Notes under the pieces: model-generated
What the model saw: the letters and a program-made list of their open reading frames with translations, nothing else
Told to the model about the DNA's origin: nothing
The model's database searches: none
Assembly: GCF_001506165.1 (NCBI RefSeq)
Contig: NZ_CP011427.1
Span: forward strand, 1,798,001-1,862,000
Direction of reading: 5' to 3'
DNA: 64,000 nucleotides
Origin: Pantoea vagans
GTDB lineage: Bacteria > Pseudomonadota > Gammaproteobacteria > Enterobacterales > Enterobacteriaceae
Part shown: positions 9,427-19,630 of the stretch, one piece after another
How positions within the stretch are numbered: position 1 is the stretch's first letter
Layout of the letters: the number at the start of each line of letters is the position of its first letter
Position numbers and translations under genes: made by a program

Positions 9427-9675
9427 ATGCACAATCAGCGTTTTACTGCTCTGCGCCGTCGCGCAACGCCTGCGTTGAAGTCGGCGGGGAAATTCATCAT
9501 CATCAGTGCAGTAACCTATGCGCCCGGCGGCCTGGCTGGCTGGGCAGTAAAATCGGTGGCGCGTCGCCCGTTGCGCCTGTTACTGGCGGCCGCCCTGGAA
9601 CCGTTGCTGAGTAAGGTGTTCAATCGCCTGTCAGCGCGTTTCGTCAGGGAGAACGATGAAAAGACTGCAAAATGA
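9427..9675 (+). CDS. pspD: Phage shock protein D
   Basis: Last gene of the pspABCD core; its role is poorly known, and it is a peripheral inner-membrane protein in E. coli. The product has 82 residues, with a hydrophobic middle (FIIISAVTYAPGGLAGWAV) and a basic C-terminal half. I prefer ATG 9427, behind AAGAGG, to the GTG at 9421, which lies within that Shine-Dalgarno. A GC-rich hairpin between pspC and pspD (about 9378-9400) separates the two genes. Its end overlaps ycjX by 20 bp. Confidence 0.88.
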   Translation: MHNQRFTALRRRATPALKSAGKFIIISAVTYAPGGLAGWAVKSVARRPLRLLLAAALEPLLSKVFNRLSARFVRENDEKTAK

Positions 9676-11053
9676 ATTCGCGGCGTTGATGAACCGCGGT
9701 GTTGACCGCCATCTGCGTCTTGCGGTAACCGGTTTAAGCCGTAGCGGCAAAACGGCATTTATCACTTCGCTGGTTAACCAACTGCTTAATGTACACAGTG
9801 GTGCACGCTTACCGCTGTTCTCGGTGGTGCGCGAAGAGCGCTTGTTAGGCGTTAAGCGCGTACCCCAGCGCGAACTCGGCACGCCGCGTTTTACCTATGA
9901 CGAAGGGTTAGCGCAGCTGTATGGCACACCGCCCGTCTGGCCCACGCCAACCCGCGGCGTGAGCGAGATGCGGCTCGCGCTGCGTTATCGTCCCGAGCAG
10001 TCGCTGCTGCGCCACTTCAAAGATACCGCAACTCTCTATCTCGAAATCGTTGATTACCCCGGTGAATGGCTGTTGGATTTACCCATGCTGGCACAGGATT
10101 ACCTGAGCTGGTCGCGGCAGATGATGGGGCTGTTACAGGGGGATAGGCAGCAGTGGGCCGCGCGCTGGAAAAGCCTGTGCGAAGATCTTGATCCTTTTGC
10201 TCCCGCCGATGAAAACCGTCTGGCTGCAATTGCAGCAGCCTGGACCGACTATCTGCACCAGTGCAAAAGCGAAGGGCTGCACTTTATCCAACCCGGACGG
10301 TTCGTGTTGCCGGGGGATATGGCCGGTGCCCCTGCGTTGCAGTTCTTCCCGTGGCCGCAGGTGGATGAGATGCACGCCAGCAAGCTGTTACAGGCACCTG
10401 CAGGCAGTCATTTTGCCATGCTGCAGCAACGCTTTAACTACTACTGCCAGCATGTGGTGAAAGGCTTCTACAAAAACCATTTCCTGCGCTTTGATCGTCA
10501 GATCGTGCTGGTGGATTGCCTGCAACCCCTCAATAGCGGTCCGCAGGCGTTCAATGACATGCGTCTGGCGCTGACCCAACTGATGCAGAGTTTTCATTAC
10601 GGTCAACGCACCTTGTTCCGTCGGCTGTTTTCACCGGTGATCGATAAACTGTTGTTTGCCGCCACCAAGGCTGACCATGTCACCGCCGATCAGCATGCCA
10701 ATATGGTGTCGCTGTTACAGCAGTTGGTGCAGGATGCCTGGCAAAACGCGGCGTTTGAAGGCATCAGTATGGATTGCCTTGGGCTGGCATCGGTTCAGGC
10801 CACCGAGAGTGGACTGGTGGAACATCGTGGCGAAAAGTTACCCGCCTTGCGAGGTCATCGTCTTAATGATGGGGAAGCCTTGACCTTCTACCCTGGCGAA
10901 GTGCCGCCGCGCTTGCCGGGGCATCAGTTTTGGCAACAACAGGGCTTTCAGTTTGAACAGTTCCGGCCGCAGCAGCTCGATGTCGATCGGCCGCTGCCGC
11001 ACATTCGCATGGATGCCGCGCTGGAATTTCTTTTAGGAGATAAATTGCGATGA
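9656..11053 (+). CDS. ycjX: YcjX, DUF463 P-loop NTPase
   Basis: Psp-regulon ATPase/GTPase-like protein of unknown precise role, and a conserved companion of psp genes. It has 465 residues, identical in length to E. coli YcjX. The P-loop is GLSRSGKT at 26-33 and a switch-like VDYPGEW lies near 127. The start lies inside pspD and the end overlaps ycjF by 4 bp (ATGA), so pspD-ycjX-ycjF are translationally coupled here. Confidence 0.95.
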   Translation: MKRLQNEFAALMNRGVDRHLRLAVTGLSRSGKTAFITSLVNQLLNVHSGARLPLFSVVREERLLGVKRVPQRELGTPRFTYDEGLAQLYGTPPVWPTPTRGVSEMRLALRYRPEQSLLRHFKDTATLYLEIVDYPGEWLLDLPMLAQDYLSWSRQMMGLLQGDRQQWAARWKSLCEDLDPFAPADENRLAAIAAAWTDYLHQCKSEGLHFIQPGRFVLPGDMAGAPALQFFPWPQVDEMHASKLLQAPAGSHFAMLQQRFNYYCQHVVKGFYKNHFLRFDRQIVLVDCLQPLNSGPQAFNDMRLALTQLMQSFHYGQRTLFRRLFSPVIDKLLFAATKADHVTADQHANMVSLLQQLVQDAWQNAAFEGISMDCLGLASVQATESGLVEHRGEKLPALRGHRLNDGEALTFYPGEVPPRLPGHQFWQQQGFQFEQFRPQQLDVDRPLPHIRMDAALEFLLGDKLR

Positions 11054-12123
11054 GCGACGAAACCCCTTTAAAACCGCGCATTGATTTTGCCCGACCGCTG
11101 GAAGCGGAAGCGGAGAACCCCCTGCGCGCGGCACAAACGTTTAGCGCAGACGCTGAAAGTGCCTTTCTTGCCACCACCGAAACAGAGGTGCTGGAAGAAG
11201 GCGCAGGCGAAAAGGTGGTCGAAGCAGCGCTGCGGCCAAAACGCAGTTTGTGGCGCAAAATGGTTGGCGCCGGGCTGACGATATTTGGCGTGAGCGTGGT
11301 CGCTCAGGGCGTACAGTGGTTGCATGATGCCTGGATCACGCGTGACTGGTTCTCTCTTGGCACCGGTGTTGCGGGTGGTCTGATTGTGGTGGCGGGCGCA
11401 GGCGCAGTGATCGGCGAATGGCGACGACTCTATCGCTTACGCCAGCGTGCAGAGGAGCGCGATGTTGGGCGTGAACTATTGAATAGCCACGGTATCGGCA
11501 AGGGACGCGCATTTTGCGAGAAGCTGGCGCAGCAGGCGCAACTCGATCAGGCCCATCCCGCTCTACAGCGCTGGCATGCGGCACTGCATGAAACCCACAA
11601 TGACCGCGAAATCGTGATGCTGTACGCGCAGCTGGTGCAACCGGTGCTAGACCGTCAGGCACATCGTGAAATCAGCCGCCATGCGGCGGAATCCACCTTG
11701 ATGATCGCAGTAAGCCCGCTGGCATTAGTGGATATGGCGTTTATCGCCTGGCGCAACCTGCGTCTGGTGAACCGCATTGCCGCGATATATGGCATTGAAC
11801 TGGGTTATTTCAGCCGTATCCGGCTGTTTCGTTTGGTGCTGCTGAATATGGCGTTCGCTGGGGCATCTGAGTTGGTGCGTGAAGTGGGCATGGACTGGAT
11901 GTCGCAGGATATTGCGGCTCGGCTCTCAGCGCGCGCAGCACAGGGCATTGGAGCTGGCTTGCTGACTGCGCGCCTCGGCATTAAAGCGATGGAATTATGC
12001 CGTCCGTTACCCTGGTTAGAGGACGATAAACCGCGACTGGGTGACTTCCGCCGCGAACTGCTGGGGCAGTTAAAAGAATCCCTGGTAAAAGGTGGGGATA
12101 AAGCAGATAAGCCTGCTAAATAA
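11050..12123 (+). CDS. ycjF: YcjF, UPF0283 inner-membrane protein
   Basis: Conserved membrane protein of unknown function, paired with ycjX in the psp regulon; 357 residues. It has a polar acidic N terminus of about 70 residues. Two transmembrane helices follow (about 72-92 and 100-121: [20 protein letters not shown], and [20 protein letters not shown]). The C-terminal DUF697-like part has a hydrophobic helix around 218-235. An inverted repeat with no T run follows. Confidence 0.94.
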   Translation: MSDETPLKPRIDFARPLEAEAENPLRAAQTFSADAESAFLATTETEVLEEGAGEKVVEAALRPKRSLWRKMVGAGLTIFGVSVVAQGVQWLHDAWITRDWFSLGTGVAGGLIVVAGAGAVIGEWRRLYRLRQRAEERDVGRELLNSHGIGKGRAFCEKLAQQAQLDQAHPALQRWHAALHETHNDREIVMLYAQLVQPVLDRQAHREISRHAAESTLMIAVSPLALVDMAFIAWRNLRLVNRIAAIYGIELGYFSRIRLFRLVLLNMAFAGASELVREVGMDWMSQDIAARLSARAAQGIGAGLLTARLGIKAMELCRPLPWLEDDKPRLGDFRRELLGQLKESLVKGGDKADKPAK

Positions 12124-12135
12124 TCACTCTTCGCT

Positions 12136-12166
12136 CACCTTTCACGCTGCGAAAGGTGTGAAAGGT
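12136..12166. terminator. Inverted repeat after ycjF
   Basis: CACCTTTC (12136-12143) pairs with GAAAGGTG (12151-12158), and a second GAAAGGTG follows at 12159-12166, so two alternative stems are possible. No T tract follows. It could end psp/ycj transcripts or act in the tyrR upstream region; I cannot tell which. Confidence 0.5.
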
Positions 12167-12336
12167 GAAATTATCTGTGTTAAATGTGATATTCGGCGGG
12201 ATTAATGCTGGGCGTTCCGCTACACTTCTTCGCGTCACCTGCCTCGAACTGTCAACTTTTCATGACAGCCCCCTTCTGAGGCGCTGCAAGTTAGCGTATT
12301 ATCTCTAAAATCAAAACCTGACTAAGGCTCATCGCA

Positions 12337-13902
12337 ATGCGTTTGGAAGTTTTCTGCCAGGACCGCATCGGTCTGGCGCGCGAGCTACTCGACCTGCTGG
12401 TTGCGCGCAACATCGACTTGCGCGGTATCGAAATTGCGCCATTTGGTCGCATCTACCTCAATTTTTCCGCACTGGAATTTGAGCCGTTCAGCAATCTGAT
12501 GGCGGAAATCCGCCGTACACCTGGCGTGACAGATGTGCGCACCGTCAGCTACATGCCTTCGGAACGCGAGCATCGTGCCTTGAGCGCATTGTTGATTGCG
12601 ATGCCGGAACCGGTGTTCTCTATCGACCTCAAATGCAAGGTAGAGCTGGCCAACCCGGCGGCGCAGAGCCTGTTTAACCTCGACGAGCAAAAGTTGCGCA
12701 ATCAAAATGCGGCCACGCTGATTTCTGGCTTTAACTTCCAGCGTTGGATTGAAAACGAGCGCGTTGAAGCCCAGGCACAGCATGTGGTGATTCAGGGGCG
12801 TGATTTCCTGATGGAAGCCCGACCGATTTACATGGCTGAGGAAGAGGGGCAGAGCGACCAGCCGGTGGGCGCGATGATTACCCTGAAATCCACCGCGCGC
12901 ATGGGCCGCCAGTTGCAGAATCTCACCGTAACCGATGAGTCCGAGTTTGACCATATTGTTGCCGTGACGCCGAAGATGCGCCAGGTCATCGATCAGGCGC
13001 GTAAACTGGCGATGCACGATGCCCCGTTACTGATTGTGGGGGATACCGGCACCGGTAAAGATATGCTGGCGCGCGCGTGTCATCTTCGCAGTGCGCGCGG
13101 TAAAAAACCGTTCCTGGCGCTGAACTGCGCATCGCTGCCGGATGATGTGGCAGAGAGCGAACTGTTTGGCCATGCCGCGGGCGCATACCCGAACGCGCTG
13201 GAAGGCAAAAAAGGGTTCTTTGAGCAGGCCAACGGTGGCTCGGTGTTGCTGGATGAAATCGGCGAGATGTCACCACGTATGCAGACCAAACTGCTGCGAT
13301 TCCTCAACGATGGTACCTTCCGCCGTGTCGGTGAAGAGCATGAAGTGCATGTTGATGTGCGCGTGATTTGTGCGACACAGAAGAACTTGATTGAGCTGGT
13401 ACAACGGGGTGAGTTCCGTGAAGATCTGTTCTATCGGCTTAATGTCCTGACGCTCAACCTGCCGCCGCTGCGCGAACGTCCACTGGATATCCTGCCGCTG
13501 ACGGAGATGTTTGTCGCCCGTTTCGCCGATGAGCAGGGTTTACCTCGCCCACGTTTGTCACCGCAGCTGGCACCGTTCCTGACCCGCTACAACTGGCCGG
13601 GTAACGTACGTCAGTTAAAAAACGCGCTGTATCGTGCGTTGACGCAGTTGGAAGGCTATGAGCTTCGCCCGCAAGATATTGTGTTGCCCGAACAGGCACT
13701 GGATGTGTCACTGGGTGAAGAGGCTATGGAAGGGTCGCTGGATGAGATCACCAGCCGCTTTGAGCGTTCAGTGCTGACGCGTCTTTATCTGTCCTATCCC
13801 AGCACACGTAAACTGGCGAAACGCCTTGGGGTTTCCCATACCGCGATTGCCAATAAACTGCGTGAATATGGATTAGGGCAAAAGCGCGGCGAAAACGAAT
13901 AA
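12337..13902 (+). CDS. tyrR: TyrR, aromatic amino-acid transcriptional regulator
   Basis: TyrR represses or activates aromatic biosynthesis and transport genes in response to Tyr, Phe and Trp. The product has 521 residues: an N-terminal ACT domain (1-72), a PAS domain (about 80-135), a linker, an AAA+ domain with Walker A GDTGTGKD at 235-242 and Walker B VLLDEIGE, and a C-terminal helix-turn-helix (RKLAKRLGVSHTAIANKL). The sigma-54 loop GAFTGA is replaced by GAYPNA, which fits TyrR acting with sigma-70. The upstream 213 bp hold the ycjF inverted repeat and an unassigned promoter. Confidence 0.97.
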   Translation: MRLEVFCQDRIGLARELLDLLVARNIDLRGIEIAPFGRIYLNFSALEFEPFSNLMAEIRRTPGVTDVRTVSYMPSEREHRALSALLIAMPEPVFSIDLKCKVELANPAAQSLFNLDEQKLRNQNAATLISGFNFQRWIENERVEAQAQHVVIQGRDFLMEARPIYMAEEEGQSDQPVGAMITLKSTARMGRQLQNLTVTDESEFDHIVAVTPKMRQVIDQARKLAMHDAPLLIVGDTGTGKDMLARACHLRSARGKKPFLALNCASLPDDVAESELFGHAAGAYPNALEGKKGFFEQANGGSVLLDEIGEMSPRMQTKLLRFLNDGTFRRVGEEHEVHVDVRVICATQKNLIELVQRGEFREDLFYRLNVLTLNLPPLRERPLDILPLTEMFVARFADEQGLPRPRLSPQLAPFLTRYNWPGNVRQLKNALYRALTQLEGYELRPQDIVLPEQALDVSLGEEAMEGSLDEITSRFERSVLTRLYLSYPSTRKLAKRLGVSHTAIANKLREYGLGQKRGENE

Positions 13903-13920
13903 TCCTGTGTCTCCGGAAAT

Positions 13921-13949
13921 AAAAACGCCGTCTTTCGACGGCGTTTTTG
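13921..13949. terminator. Bidirectional terminator tyrR/tpx
   Basis: A 9-bp perfect stem (13924-13932 with 13937-13945, loop TTTC) has A and T runs on both sides, so it can end both convergent transcripts. Confidence 0.92.
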
Positions 13950-13961
13950 TCTGTTTCAGAC

Positions 13962-14465
13962 TTATTTCAGTGATGCCAGCGCAGCATCGTAGTTCGGCTC
14001 TTCGGTGATTTCGTTCACCAGTTCGCTGTAAACCACTTTATCGTTCTCATCCAGCACCACTACGGCACGTGCAGTCAAACCTTTCAGTGGACCATCGGCA
14101 ATCGCCACACCGTAATCTTCTTTAAACTCGGCACCACGCAGTGCTGACAGCGTCACGACATTGCTAATGTTTTCCGCACCGCAGAAGCGAGACTGAGCAA
14201 ACGGCAGGTCTGCTGAAATGCACAGCACCACGGTATTGTCCGCTTCAGCAGAACGTTCATTAAATTTGCGCACTGAAGTGGCGCACACGCCGGTATCAAT
14301 ACTTGGGAAAATGTTCAGAACTTTGCGTTTACCTGCATACTTAGAAAGGGATACGTCACTAAGATCTTTAGCCACCAGGCTGAAAGGTTTAGCTTGTTCG
14401 CCTGCCTGCGGGAAGTGACCTGCAACGGGGACTGGGTTACCCTGGAAGTGAACATTCTGAGACAT
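13962..14465 (-). CDS. tpx: Thiol peroxidase Tpx
   Basis: Atypical 2-Cys peroxiredoxin that reduces lipid and alkyl hydroperoxides using thioredoxin. The product has 167 residues. The peroxidatic Cys61 lies in DTGVCATSV and the resolving Cys95 in SRFCGAEN, both at the positions of E. coli Tpx. It is monocistronic and convergent with tyrR. The AAAGGAAA before the ATG is a good ribosome site. Confidence 0.97.
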   Translation of the reverse strand: MSQNVHFQGNPVPVAGHFPQAGEQAKPFSLVAKDLSDVSLSKYAGKRKVLNIFPSIDTGVCATSVRKFNERSAEADNTVVLCISADLPFAQSRFCGAENISNVVTLSALRGAEFKEDYGVAIADGPLKGLTARAVVVLDENDKVVYSELVNEITEEPNYDAALASLK

Positions 14466-14618
14466 ACGATTTCCTTTTAAACGAAGAATTAATCTGGCAT
14501 TAACCTACCAGAGCAGATATAGCGTTTGTTTATGACATAATTTTGAAGGGTTTACGAGTGCATTTCGTGGTGAAGACCGAGCCGGTTCGCAATTAAGTGG
14601 CAGATTTAAGGAGAATGA

Positions 14619-15605
14619 ATGAGAACAGTGAAGAGTTATCCGGAAGCCTGGCCGTTGCATTCGCCGTTTGTGATTTCACGCGGAAGCCGGACAGAAGCGC
14701 ATGTGGTGGTGGTGGAAATCGAACAGGACGGCATAAAAGGTGTCGGTGAAGCTACGCCTTATGCGCGTTATGGCGAGAGTGAAGAGTCGGTGCTGCAACA
14801 AATTGCCTCGCAGCTGCCTGCGATACAAAACGGCATGACGCGTGCAGCGCTGCAACAGGCATTGCCTGCTGGGGCTGCCCGTAACGCCCTTGACTGTGCC
14901 TTATGGGATCTTGAGCGTCAGCAGCAGGGTAAAACGCTCCAAGCACTGTGTGAAGTCCAACTTGCCGATAGCATAGATACCGCGCATACCGTCAGCATAG
15001 ACACGCCCGAGGCGATGGCCAGCAGCGCGCTGGCGCTGTGGCAGCATGGTGCGCGACTGTTAAAGATTAAACTCGATAATCACCTGATCAGTGAGCGGCT
15101 GGTGGCGATTCGCACGGCAGTGCCGGAAGCCACGTTAATCGTTGATGCTAACGAATCCTGGCATGCTGAAGGACTGGCGGCGCGTTGCCAGTTGCTGGCA
15201 GATTTGAACGTCGCCATGCTGGAACAACCGCTGCCTGCCGCTGAAGACGCCGCGCTGGCCAACTTTATTCACCCCTTACCGATTTGTGCCGACGAAAGCT
15301 GCCATACGCGTGAACAGCTGGAACAACTGCAGGGGCGCTACCAAATGGTCAACATCAAGCTGGATAAAACTGGGGGGTTAACAGAGGCACTGGCGCTGGC
15401 GAAAGAAGCCCGGCAACAGGGCTTTGCGGTGATGCTGGGCTGTATGCTCTGCACCTCACGCGCTATTCGAGCGGCACTGCCCTTGACGCCAATTGCAAAA
15501 TTCGCCGATCTTGACGGCCCAACTTGGCTGGCTGCCGATGTTGAGCCGTCACTGCACTTCTCTCAGGGTGTGCTTAATCTCGCGGTTGCCAACGCAGCAG
15601 ATTAA
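14619..15605 (+). CDS. ycjG: L-Ala-D/L-Glu epimerase (YcjG)
   Basis: Epimerises L-Ala-D-Glu from recycled murein to L-Ala-L-Glu so that it can be degraded. It belongs to the enolase superfamily, muconate-lactonising branch; 328 residues. Catalytic Lys pair in KIKLD (149/151), metal ligands Asp176 (VDANE), Glu202 (EQPL) and Asp225 (ADES), and the opposing Lys247 (NIKLDK) are all present. AAGGAG lies 5 nt before the ATG. It converges on mpaA and overlaps it by 32 bp; both act in murein peptide recycling. Confidence 0.95.
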   Translation: MRTVKSYPEAWPLHSPFVISRGSRTEAHVVVVEIEQDGIKGVGEATPYARYGESEESVLQQIASQLPAIQNGMTRAALQQALPAGAARNALDCALWDLERQQQGKTLQALCEVQLADSIDTAHTVSIDTPEAMASSALALWQHGARLLKIKLDNHLISERLVAIRTAVPEATLIVDANESWHAEGLAARCQLLADLNVAMLEQPLPAAEDAALANFIHPLPICADESCHTREQLEQLQGRYQMVNIKLDKTGGLTEALALAKEARQQGFAVMLGCMLCTSRAIRAALPLTPIAKFADLDGPTWLAADVEPSLHFSQGVLNLAVANAAD

Positions 15606-16287
15606 TCATCGCCTCCAGGTAGACTTCGGTGGCTTCATCGACCGATATCGGCGGCATCTCGGCGGTAATGCACAATAAGCCGAGATCGTCGCACCAACTG
15701 CCAAATGAGCCTGGCGTGGCGTAACCCACGCTACTCACCACCGGCAACTGCGTTTGTTGCGCCAGCCACTGCGCTAAAGTGCTGTGATGTGGATCATCGA
15801 TACAAGCCAGCGGTTCGTGCCAGGTGACCACCCAGCTCGGCTTAATCTGGTGAATCAACTGGCACAGCGCCTGGGTTTCGGGTTCCGAAGCAGGGCGGCT
15901 TCCGGTGGAGAGCAGCACATCGCGCTCATCGGCTGCGCTGTTCCAGCGATAGACGGTGTCGCCAGTTTGCCAGTTTGCCGCCGGAAAGTTGCGATTCAGA
16001 TCTACGCCATTGGCATTAGCACGCAGCCCAAGCTGGCATCCATCCGGATTGACCGCCAGCACCACATGATGGCGACGCAGCGCTTCCGGCAAGGTGCGCA
16101 TCGCGCCTGAAAGGGTTGCTACGGCGGCATTCTCATCGCCGTGCGTGCCAGCAATAATTAATCCACTCTCAGCATCCGCCGCGGGAGCAGGAAACCACAA
16201 TAGCGGTGCACCCAGCACCGACTGACCATATTGTTGCCAGACGGCATCGAGCTTGCCGCGCAGCGGACGGGGATGGTGTGACGACAT
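15574..16287 (-). CDS. mpaA: Murein peptide amidase A
   Basis: Cytosolic zinc amidase (M14 carboxypeptidase fold) that cuts D-Glu from diaminopimelate in murein tripeptides, feeding the dipeptide to YcjG. The product has 237 residues. Zinc site GTHGDE (His and Glu), the DLNRNFP substrate motif and a C-terminal ITAEMPP with the catalytic Glu are visible. Its 3' end overlaps ycjG on the other strand by 32 bp. Confidence 0.94.
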   Translation of the reverse strand: MSSHHPRPLRGKLDAVWQQYGQSVLGAPLLWFPAPAADAESGLIIAGTHGDENAAVATLSGAMRTLPEALRRHHVVLAVNPDGCQLGLRANANGVDLNRNFPAANWQTGDTVYRWNSAADERDVLLSTGSRPASEPETQALCQLIHQIKPSWVVTWHEPLACIDDPHHSTLAQWLAQQTQLPVVSSVGYATPGSFGSWCDDLGLLCITAEMPPISVDEATEVYLEAMINLLRWQPRD

Positions 16288-16495
16288 GACATTCCTCTCT
16301 GAAAACGTGCAATGCAGCCTGGATGTGGCTGGCGTTCAAGATGAAAAGTGTGACCGGGAAACCAGCCTCAACATAACGGTAATCAGCGCGCGGGGAAATA
16401 GCTATATATCAATCAGCGATTTGCGATAAAGTGCCAAAAGTCGCTGGCGACACAAACTTCTTCGCGGTCGCCATTTTTTGGGTTAAGGAGTGGTG

Positions 16496-18115
16496 ATGAA
16501 ACTGACTTTCCGCAAGACGCTGGCTGCTGTTTTGATTGCTGGCGCATTCACACCCGTTTTTGCTGCTGACGTGCCGCCGGGCGCACAGTTGGCCGGCACG
16601 CAGGAAATTGTCCGCCATATTAAAGATGAACCCGCCTCGCTCGATCCGATGAAGGCCGTCGGCCTGCCGGAAATCCAGGTGATGCGCGATCTGTTTGAAG
16701 GGCTCACCAACCAGGATGCTCACGGTAAAATTGTGCCGGGTGTGGCGTTGAGCTGGAGCAGCAACGACAACAAAACCTGGATTTTCACCTTGCGCAAAGA
16801 TGCACGCTGGTCGAATGGCGATCCGGTTACCGCGCAGGATTTCGCCTATAGCTGGCAACGTTTAGTGGATCCCAAAAACAGTTCGCCGTTTGCCTGGTTT
16901 GCCGCGCTTAGCGGCATGGAAAATGCGGAGGCCATTACCAAAGGGCAGATGAGCGCCGATAAACTGGGCGTGACAGCAACGGATGCCACACATCTTAAAG
17001 TGACATTGTCACGACCAGTGCCGTGGTTCCCCAGCATGGTGGCCAATGCGGCGATGTATCCGGTGCCACAAAAAGTGATTGAGCAAAACGGCGATGGCTG
17101 GACGTCACCTGGTAAACTGGTCGGGAATGGTGCCTATCAGCTGCAGGATAGAGTCGTGAACGAGAAGATTGTGCTGGTGCGCAATCCGCATTACTGGGAT
17201 GACAGCCACTCCGTGCTGACCAAAGTGACCTTTATCCCGATCAATGAAGAGTCGAGCGCCACCAAGCGCTATCGTGCCGGTGACATTGATATCACCGAAT
17301 CCTTCCCGAAAAATATGTACGCGCTGCTGAAAAAAGAGTTGCCTGGCCAGGTTTACACGCCGGATCAGTTGGGTACTTACTACTACGCGTTCAATACCGA
17401 GAAAGGGCCAACCGCCGACGTGCGGGTTCGCAAAGCGCTTTCGTGGAGCATTGATCGCCGCATCATCGCTGAGAAAGTGCTGGGCACGGGTGAAAAACCG
17501 GCCTGGCATTTCACGCCAGACGTCACCGCAGGCTTTACCCCGCAGCAAAGTTATCTGCAACAGCACAGCCAGCAAGAGTTAAACGCCCAGGCGAAGGCAT
17601 TGTTGACCGCTGCAGGCTACGGTCCTGGCAAACCATTGCACCTGACGCTGTTATACAACACCTCTGAGAGTCATCAGAAGATTGCCATCGCGGTGGCCTC
17701 AATGTGGAAAAAGAACCTCGGCGTGGATGTGACGTTGCAGAATCAGGAGTGGAAAACCTACATCGACAGCCGTAATAGCGGAAGTTTTGATGTGATCCGC
17801 GCCTCTTGGGTGGGTGATTACAACGAACCTTCAACCTTCCTGAGCTTGTTGACCTCGACCCACAGCGGCAACATCGCCCGTTTCCACAGTGCAGACTATG
17901 ATGCCGTGCTGACCAAAGCCAGCATGGAAACCAGCGTGGTAGCGCGTAACACCGATTACAACAAAGCCGAGCAGATCATCGCCGATCAGGCGCCGATCGC
18001 CCCGATCTATCAGTATACGAATGGCCGATTGATAAAACCCTGGGTGAAGGGTTACCCCATCACCAACCCAGAAGATGTGGCTTACAGCCGTGAACTGTGG
18101 ATTGAAAAGCACTGA
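16496..18115 (+). CDS. mppA: MppA, periplasmic murein tripeptide-binding protein
   Basis: OppA-like solute-binding protein that brings L-Ala-D-Glu-mDAP to the Opp permease for recycling. The product has 539 residues. The signal peptide (MKLTFRKTLAAVLIAGAFTP, cleavage after VFA) and SBP_bac_5 block DPVTAQDFAYSW are clear. Two GTG codons stand just before; ATG 16496 is preferred because AAGGAG is 5 nt upstream. OppA is a close paralogue, but the position next to mpaA/ycjG supports MppA. No permease is adjacent, as in E. coli. Confidence 0.92.
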   Translation: MKLTFRKTLAAVLIAGAFTPVFAADVPPGAQLAGTQEIVRHIKDEPASLDPMKAVGLPEIQVMRDLFEGLTNQDAHGKIVPGVALSWSSNDNKTWIFTLRKDARWSNGDPVTAQDFAYSWQRLVDPKNSSPFAWFAALSGMENAEAITKGQMSADKLGVTATDATHLKVTLSRPVPWFPSMVANAAMYPVPQKVIEQNGDGWTSPGKLVGNGAYQLQDRVVNEKIVLVRNPHYWDDSHSVLTKVTFIPINEESSATKRYRAGDIDITESFPKNMYALLKKELPGQVYTPDQLGTYYYAFNTEKGPTADVRVRKALSWSIDRRIIAEKVLGTGEKPAWHFTPDVTAGFTPQQSYLQQHSQQELNAQAKALLTAAGYGPGKPLHLTLLYNTSESHQKIAIAVASMWKKNLGVDVTLQNQEWKTYIDSRNSGSFDVIRASWVGDYNEPSTFLSLLTSTHSGNIARFHSADYDAVLTKASMETSVVARNTDYNKAEQIIADQAPIAPIYQYTNGRLIKPWVKGYPITNPEDVAYSRELWIEKH

Positions 18116-18132
18116 TTTAAACGTCAGAAACC

Positions 18133-18209
18133 CTGTAGCGGCGAGATTTATCGCGCGAATTTGCCTCTATGCTGCGCTGACAGATACGCAATTAATTGCG
18201 CTGCTACAG
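18133..18209. repeat. REP-like palindrome pair after mppA
   Basis: Ends are CTGTAGC and GCTACAG. Read on the minus strand, one arm is GCGCGATAAATCTCGCCGCT followed by ACAG, the same GCG-ATAAAT-CGC plus CTAC pattern as the repeats at 30.4, 35.4 and 61.3 kb. It sits 17 bp after the mppA stop. Confidence 0.65.
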
Positions 18210-18341
18210 ATTGCCGTTCAATACGTTAGTGACCCATTACTGAATGTTCCCGTCTGTCATCTTTGCTCACAGCCTGATGATTGCAACTCGTCTGCGCCAC
18301 GCTAGACTGTATCGTATTGATTTTGATAGTGAGGCGCGTAC

Positions 18342-19325
18342 GTGAACGTCATTGAAGGAAAAGCGTTAAAAGTTTCGGATGCCATCATCTCTTGCCAGCT
18401 AGATGGCAAAGGTGGCGTGATTGCCATCGAAGACAAAGATGTCATCAACTGTGAGCGTCATTGCTGGCTGCACCTGAACTACACTCAGCGCCAAAGCGCC
18501 GAATGGCTGCAAAATACTCCATTGATCCCCGATTCAGTGCGCGATGCGCTGGCTGGCGACAGCATGCGTCCGCGCGTCACACGACTGGGCGATGGCTTTA
18601 TGATCGTGCTGCGCAGCGTCAACCATAACGCCGATTCTCGCCCTGATCAGCTCGTCGCGATGCGGGTATTTATCAATGACAAACTGATTGTCTCTACACG
18701 CCGTCGCAAGGTTTACGCCATCGATACGGTTCTCAGCGATCTGCAACATGGTAACGGTCCGGTGGACGGTGGCAGTTGGTTAGTGGATGTGTGTGACGCG
18801 CTGACCGATCACGCCAGTGAATTTATCGAGGAGATGCACGATAAAATCATTGAGCTGGAAGATGCCTTGATGGATCAGCAGGTGCCGGCTCGCGGTGAGC
18901 TAGCGCTGCTGCGCAAGCAATTGATCGTGATGCGGCGTTATATGGCGCCGCAGCGAGATGTGTATGCGCGTCTGGCCAGTGAGAAGTTGCCGTGGATGAA
19001 CGATGACGATCGCCGTCGCATGCAGGACGTAGCCGATCGTCTGGGGCGCGGTTTAGACGATCTTAATGCAGGCGTGGCGCGTACCGGCATTCTGGCCGAT
19101 GAAGTGGCATCGTTACTGGCGGAATCGATGAACCGCCGTACCTACACCATGTCACTGATGGCAATGATTTTTCTGCCCGCAACATTCCTGACCGGCCTGT
19201 TTGGTGTCAACCTCGGCGGTATTCCGGGCGGAAGTTGGCCGTTAGGCTTCACCGCATTTTGTGTATTACTGCTGGTGATGGTGGTGGGCGTGGCGGTTTG
19301 GCTCAAACGTCGCAAATGGCTGTGA
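18342..19325 (+). CDS. zntB: Zinc transporter ZntB
   Basis: CorA-superfamily inner-membrane zinc transporter; 327 residues, as in E. coli. A large cytoplasmic N-terminal domain and long helices precede two C-terminal transmembrane segments (about 270-290 and 301-321). The family signature after TM1 is GVNLGG (GxN). It starts at GTG (18342) behind GTGAGG. The same upstream neighbour (mppA side) and downstream fnrS as in E. coli support orthology. Confidence 0.95.
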   Translation: MNVIEGKALKVSDAIISCQLDGKGGVIAIEDKDVINCERHCWLHLNYTQRQSAEWLQNTPLIPDSVRDALAGDSMRPRVTRLGDGFMIVLRSVNHNADSRPDQLVAMRVFINDKLIVSTRRRKVYAIDTVLSDLQHGNGPVDGGSWLVDVCDALTDHASEFIEEMHDKIIELEDALMDQQVPARGELALLRKQLIVMRRYMAPQRDVYARLASEKLPWMNDDDRRRMQDVADRLGRGLDDLNAGVARTGILADEVASLLAESMNRRTYTMSLMAMIFLPATFLTGLFGVNLGGIPGGSWPLGFTAFCVLLLVMVVGVAVWLKRRKWL

Positions 19326-19396
19326 TGTTAATATTGAGTTGCCACTGGGTAACTCATTGTTAAATAAGCCCACCCAATTCAGAAAGCGAAGAAAAC

Positions 19397-19410
19397 CTGA
19401 TCGAAATCAA
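19397..19410 (+). promoter_or_regulatory. FNR box of fnrS
   Basis: CTGATCGAAATCAA matches the FNR consensus TTGAT-N4-ATCAA at 9 of 10 positions. Its centre lies about 42 bp before the predicted RNA start, the class II position used by FNR at E. coli fnrS. The fnr gene itself is at 48445-49197 in this window. Confidence 0.88.
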
Positions 19411-19445
19411 TAACGGGATCGCCTAACAGAGGCAAACTCTCTCTC

Positions 19446-19565
19446 GCAGGTGAATGCAACGTCAAGCGATGGGCGTTGCGCTCCATATTGTCTTACTTCC
19501 TTTTTTGAATTATTGCATAGCACATATAATTCGTACGACGCCGGCTATCCGCCGGCTTTTTTTTT
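19446..19565 (+). ncRNA. fnrS: FnrS small RNA
   Basis: FnrS is an Hfq-dependent small RNA made under anaerobiosis by FNR (and ArcA). It represses mRNAs for aerobic enzymes such as sodB and maeA. The 5' part (GCAGGTGAATGCAACGTCAA and the following GCGATGGGCGTTGCGCTCC) and the middle (CTTACTTCCTTTTTTGAATT) are nearly identical to the E. coli RNA. The terminator is GCCGGC-TATCC-GCCGGC followed by nine Ts (19540-19565). It lies downstream of zntB as in E. coli. No reading frame is needed to explain this stretch. Confidence 0.96.
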
Positions 19566-19630
19566 GCCGCTTGGCTTCTCCGCGTTTCCTTTCCTAAGCT
19601 TAAAATTCATTCCGCGACAAGGAGCAGGGC

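Noticed and set aside
12385..13017. 210-codon minus-strand reading frame opposite tyrR
   Set aside because: It lies entirely antisense to a gene with clear ACT, PAS and AAA+ domains and has no plausible ribosome site or family.
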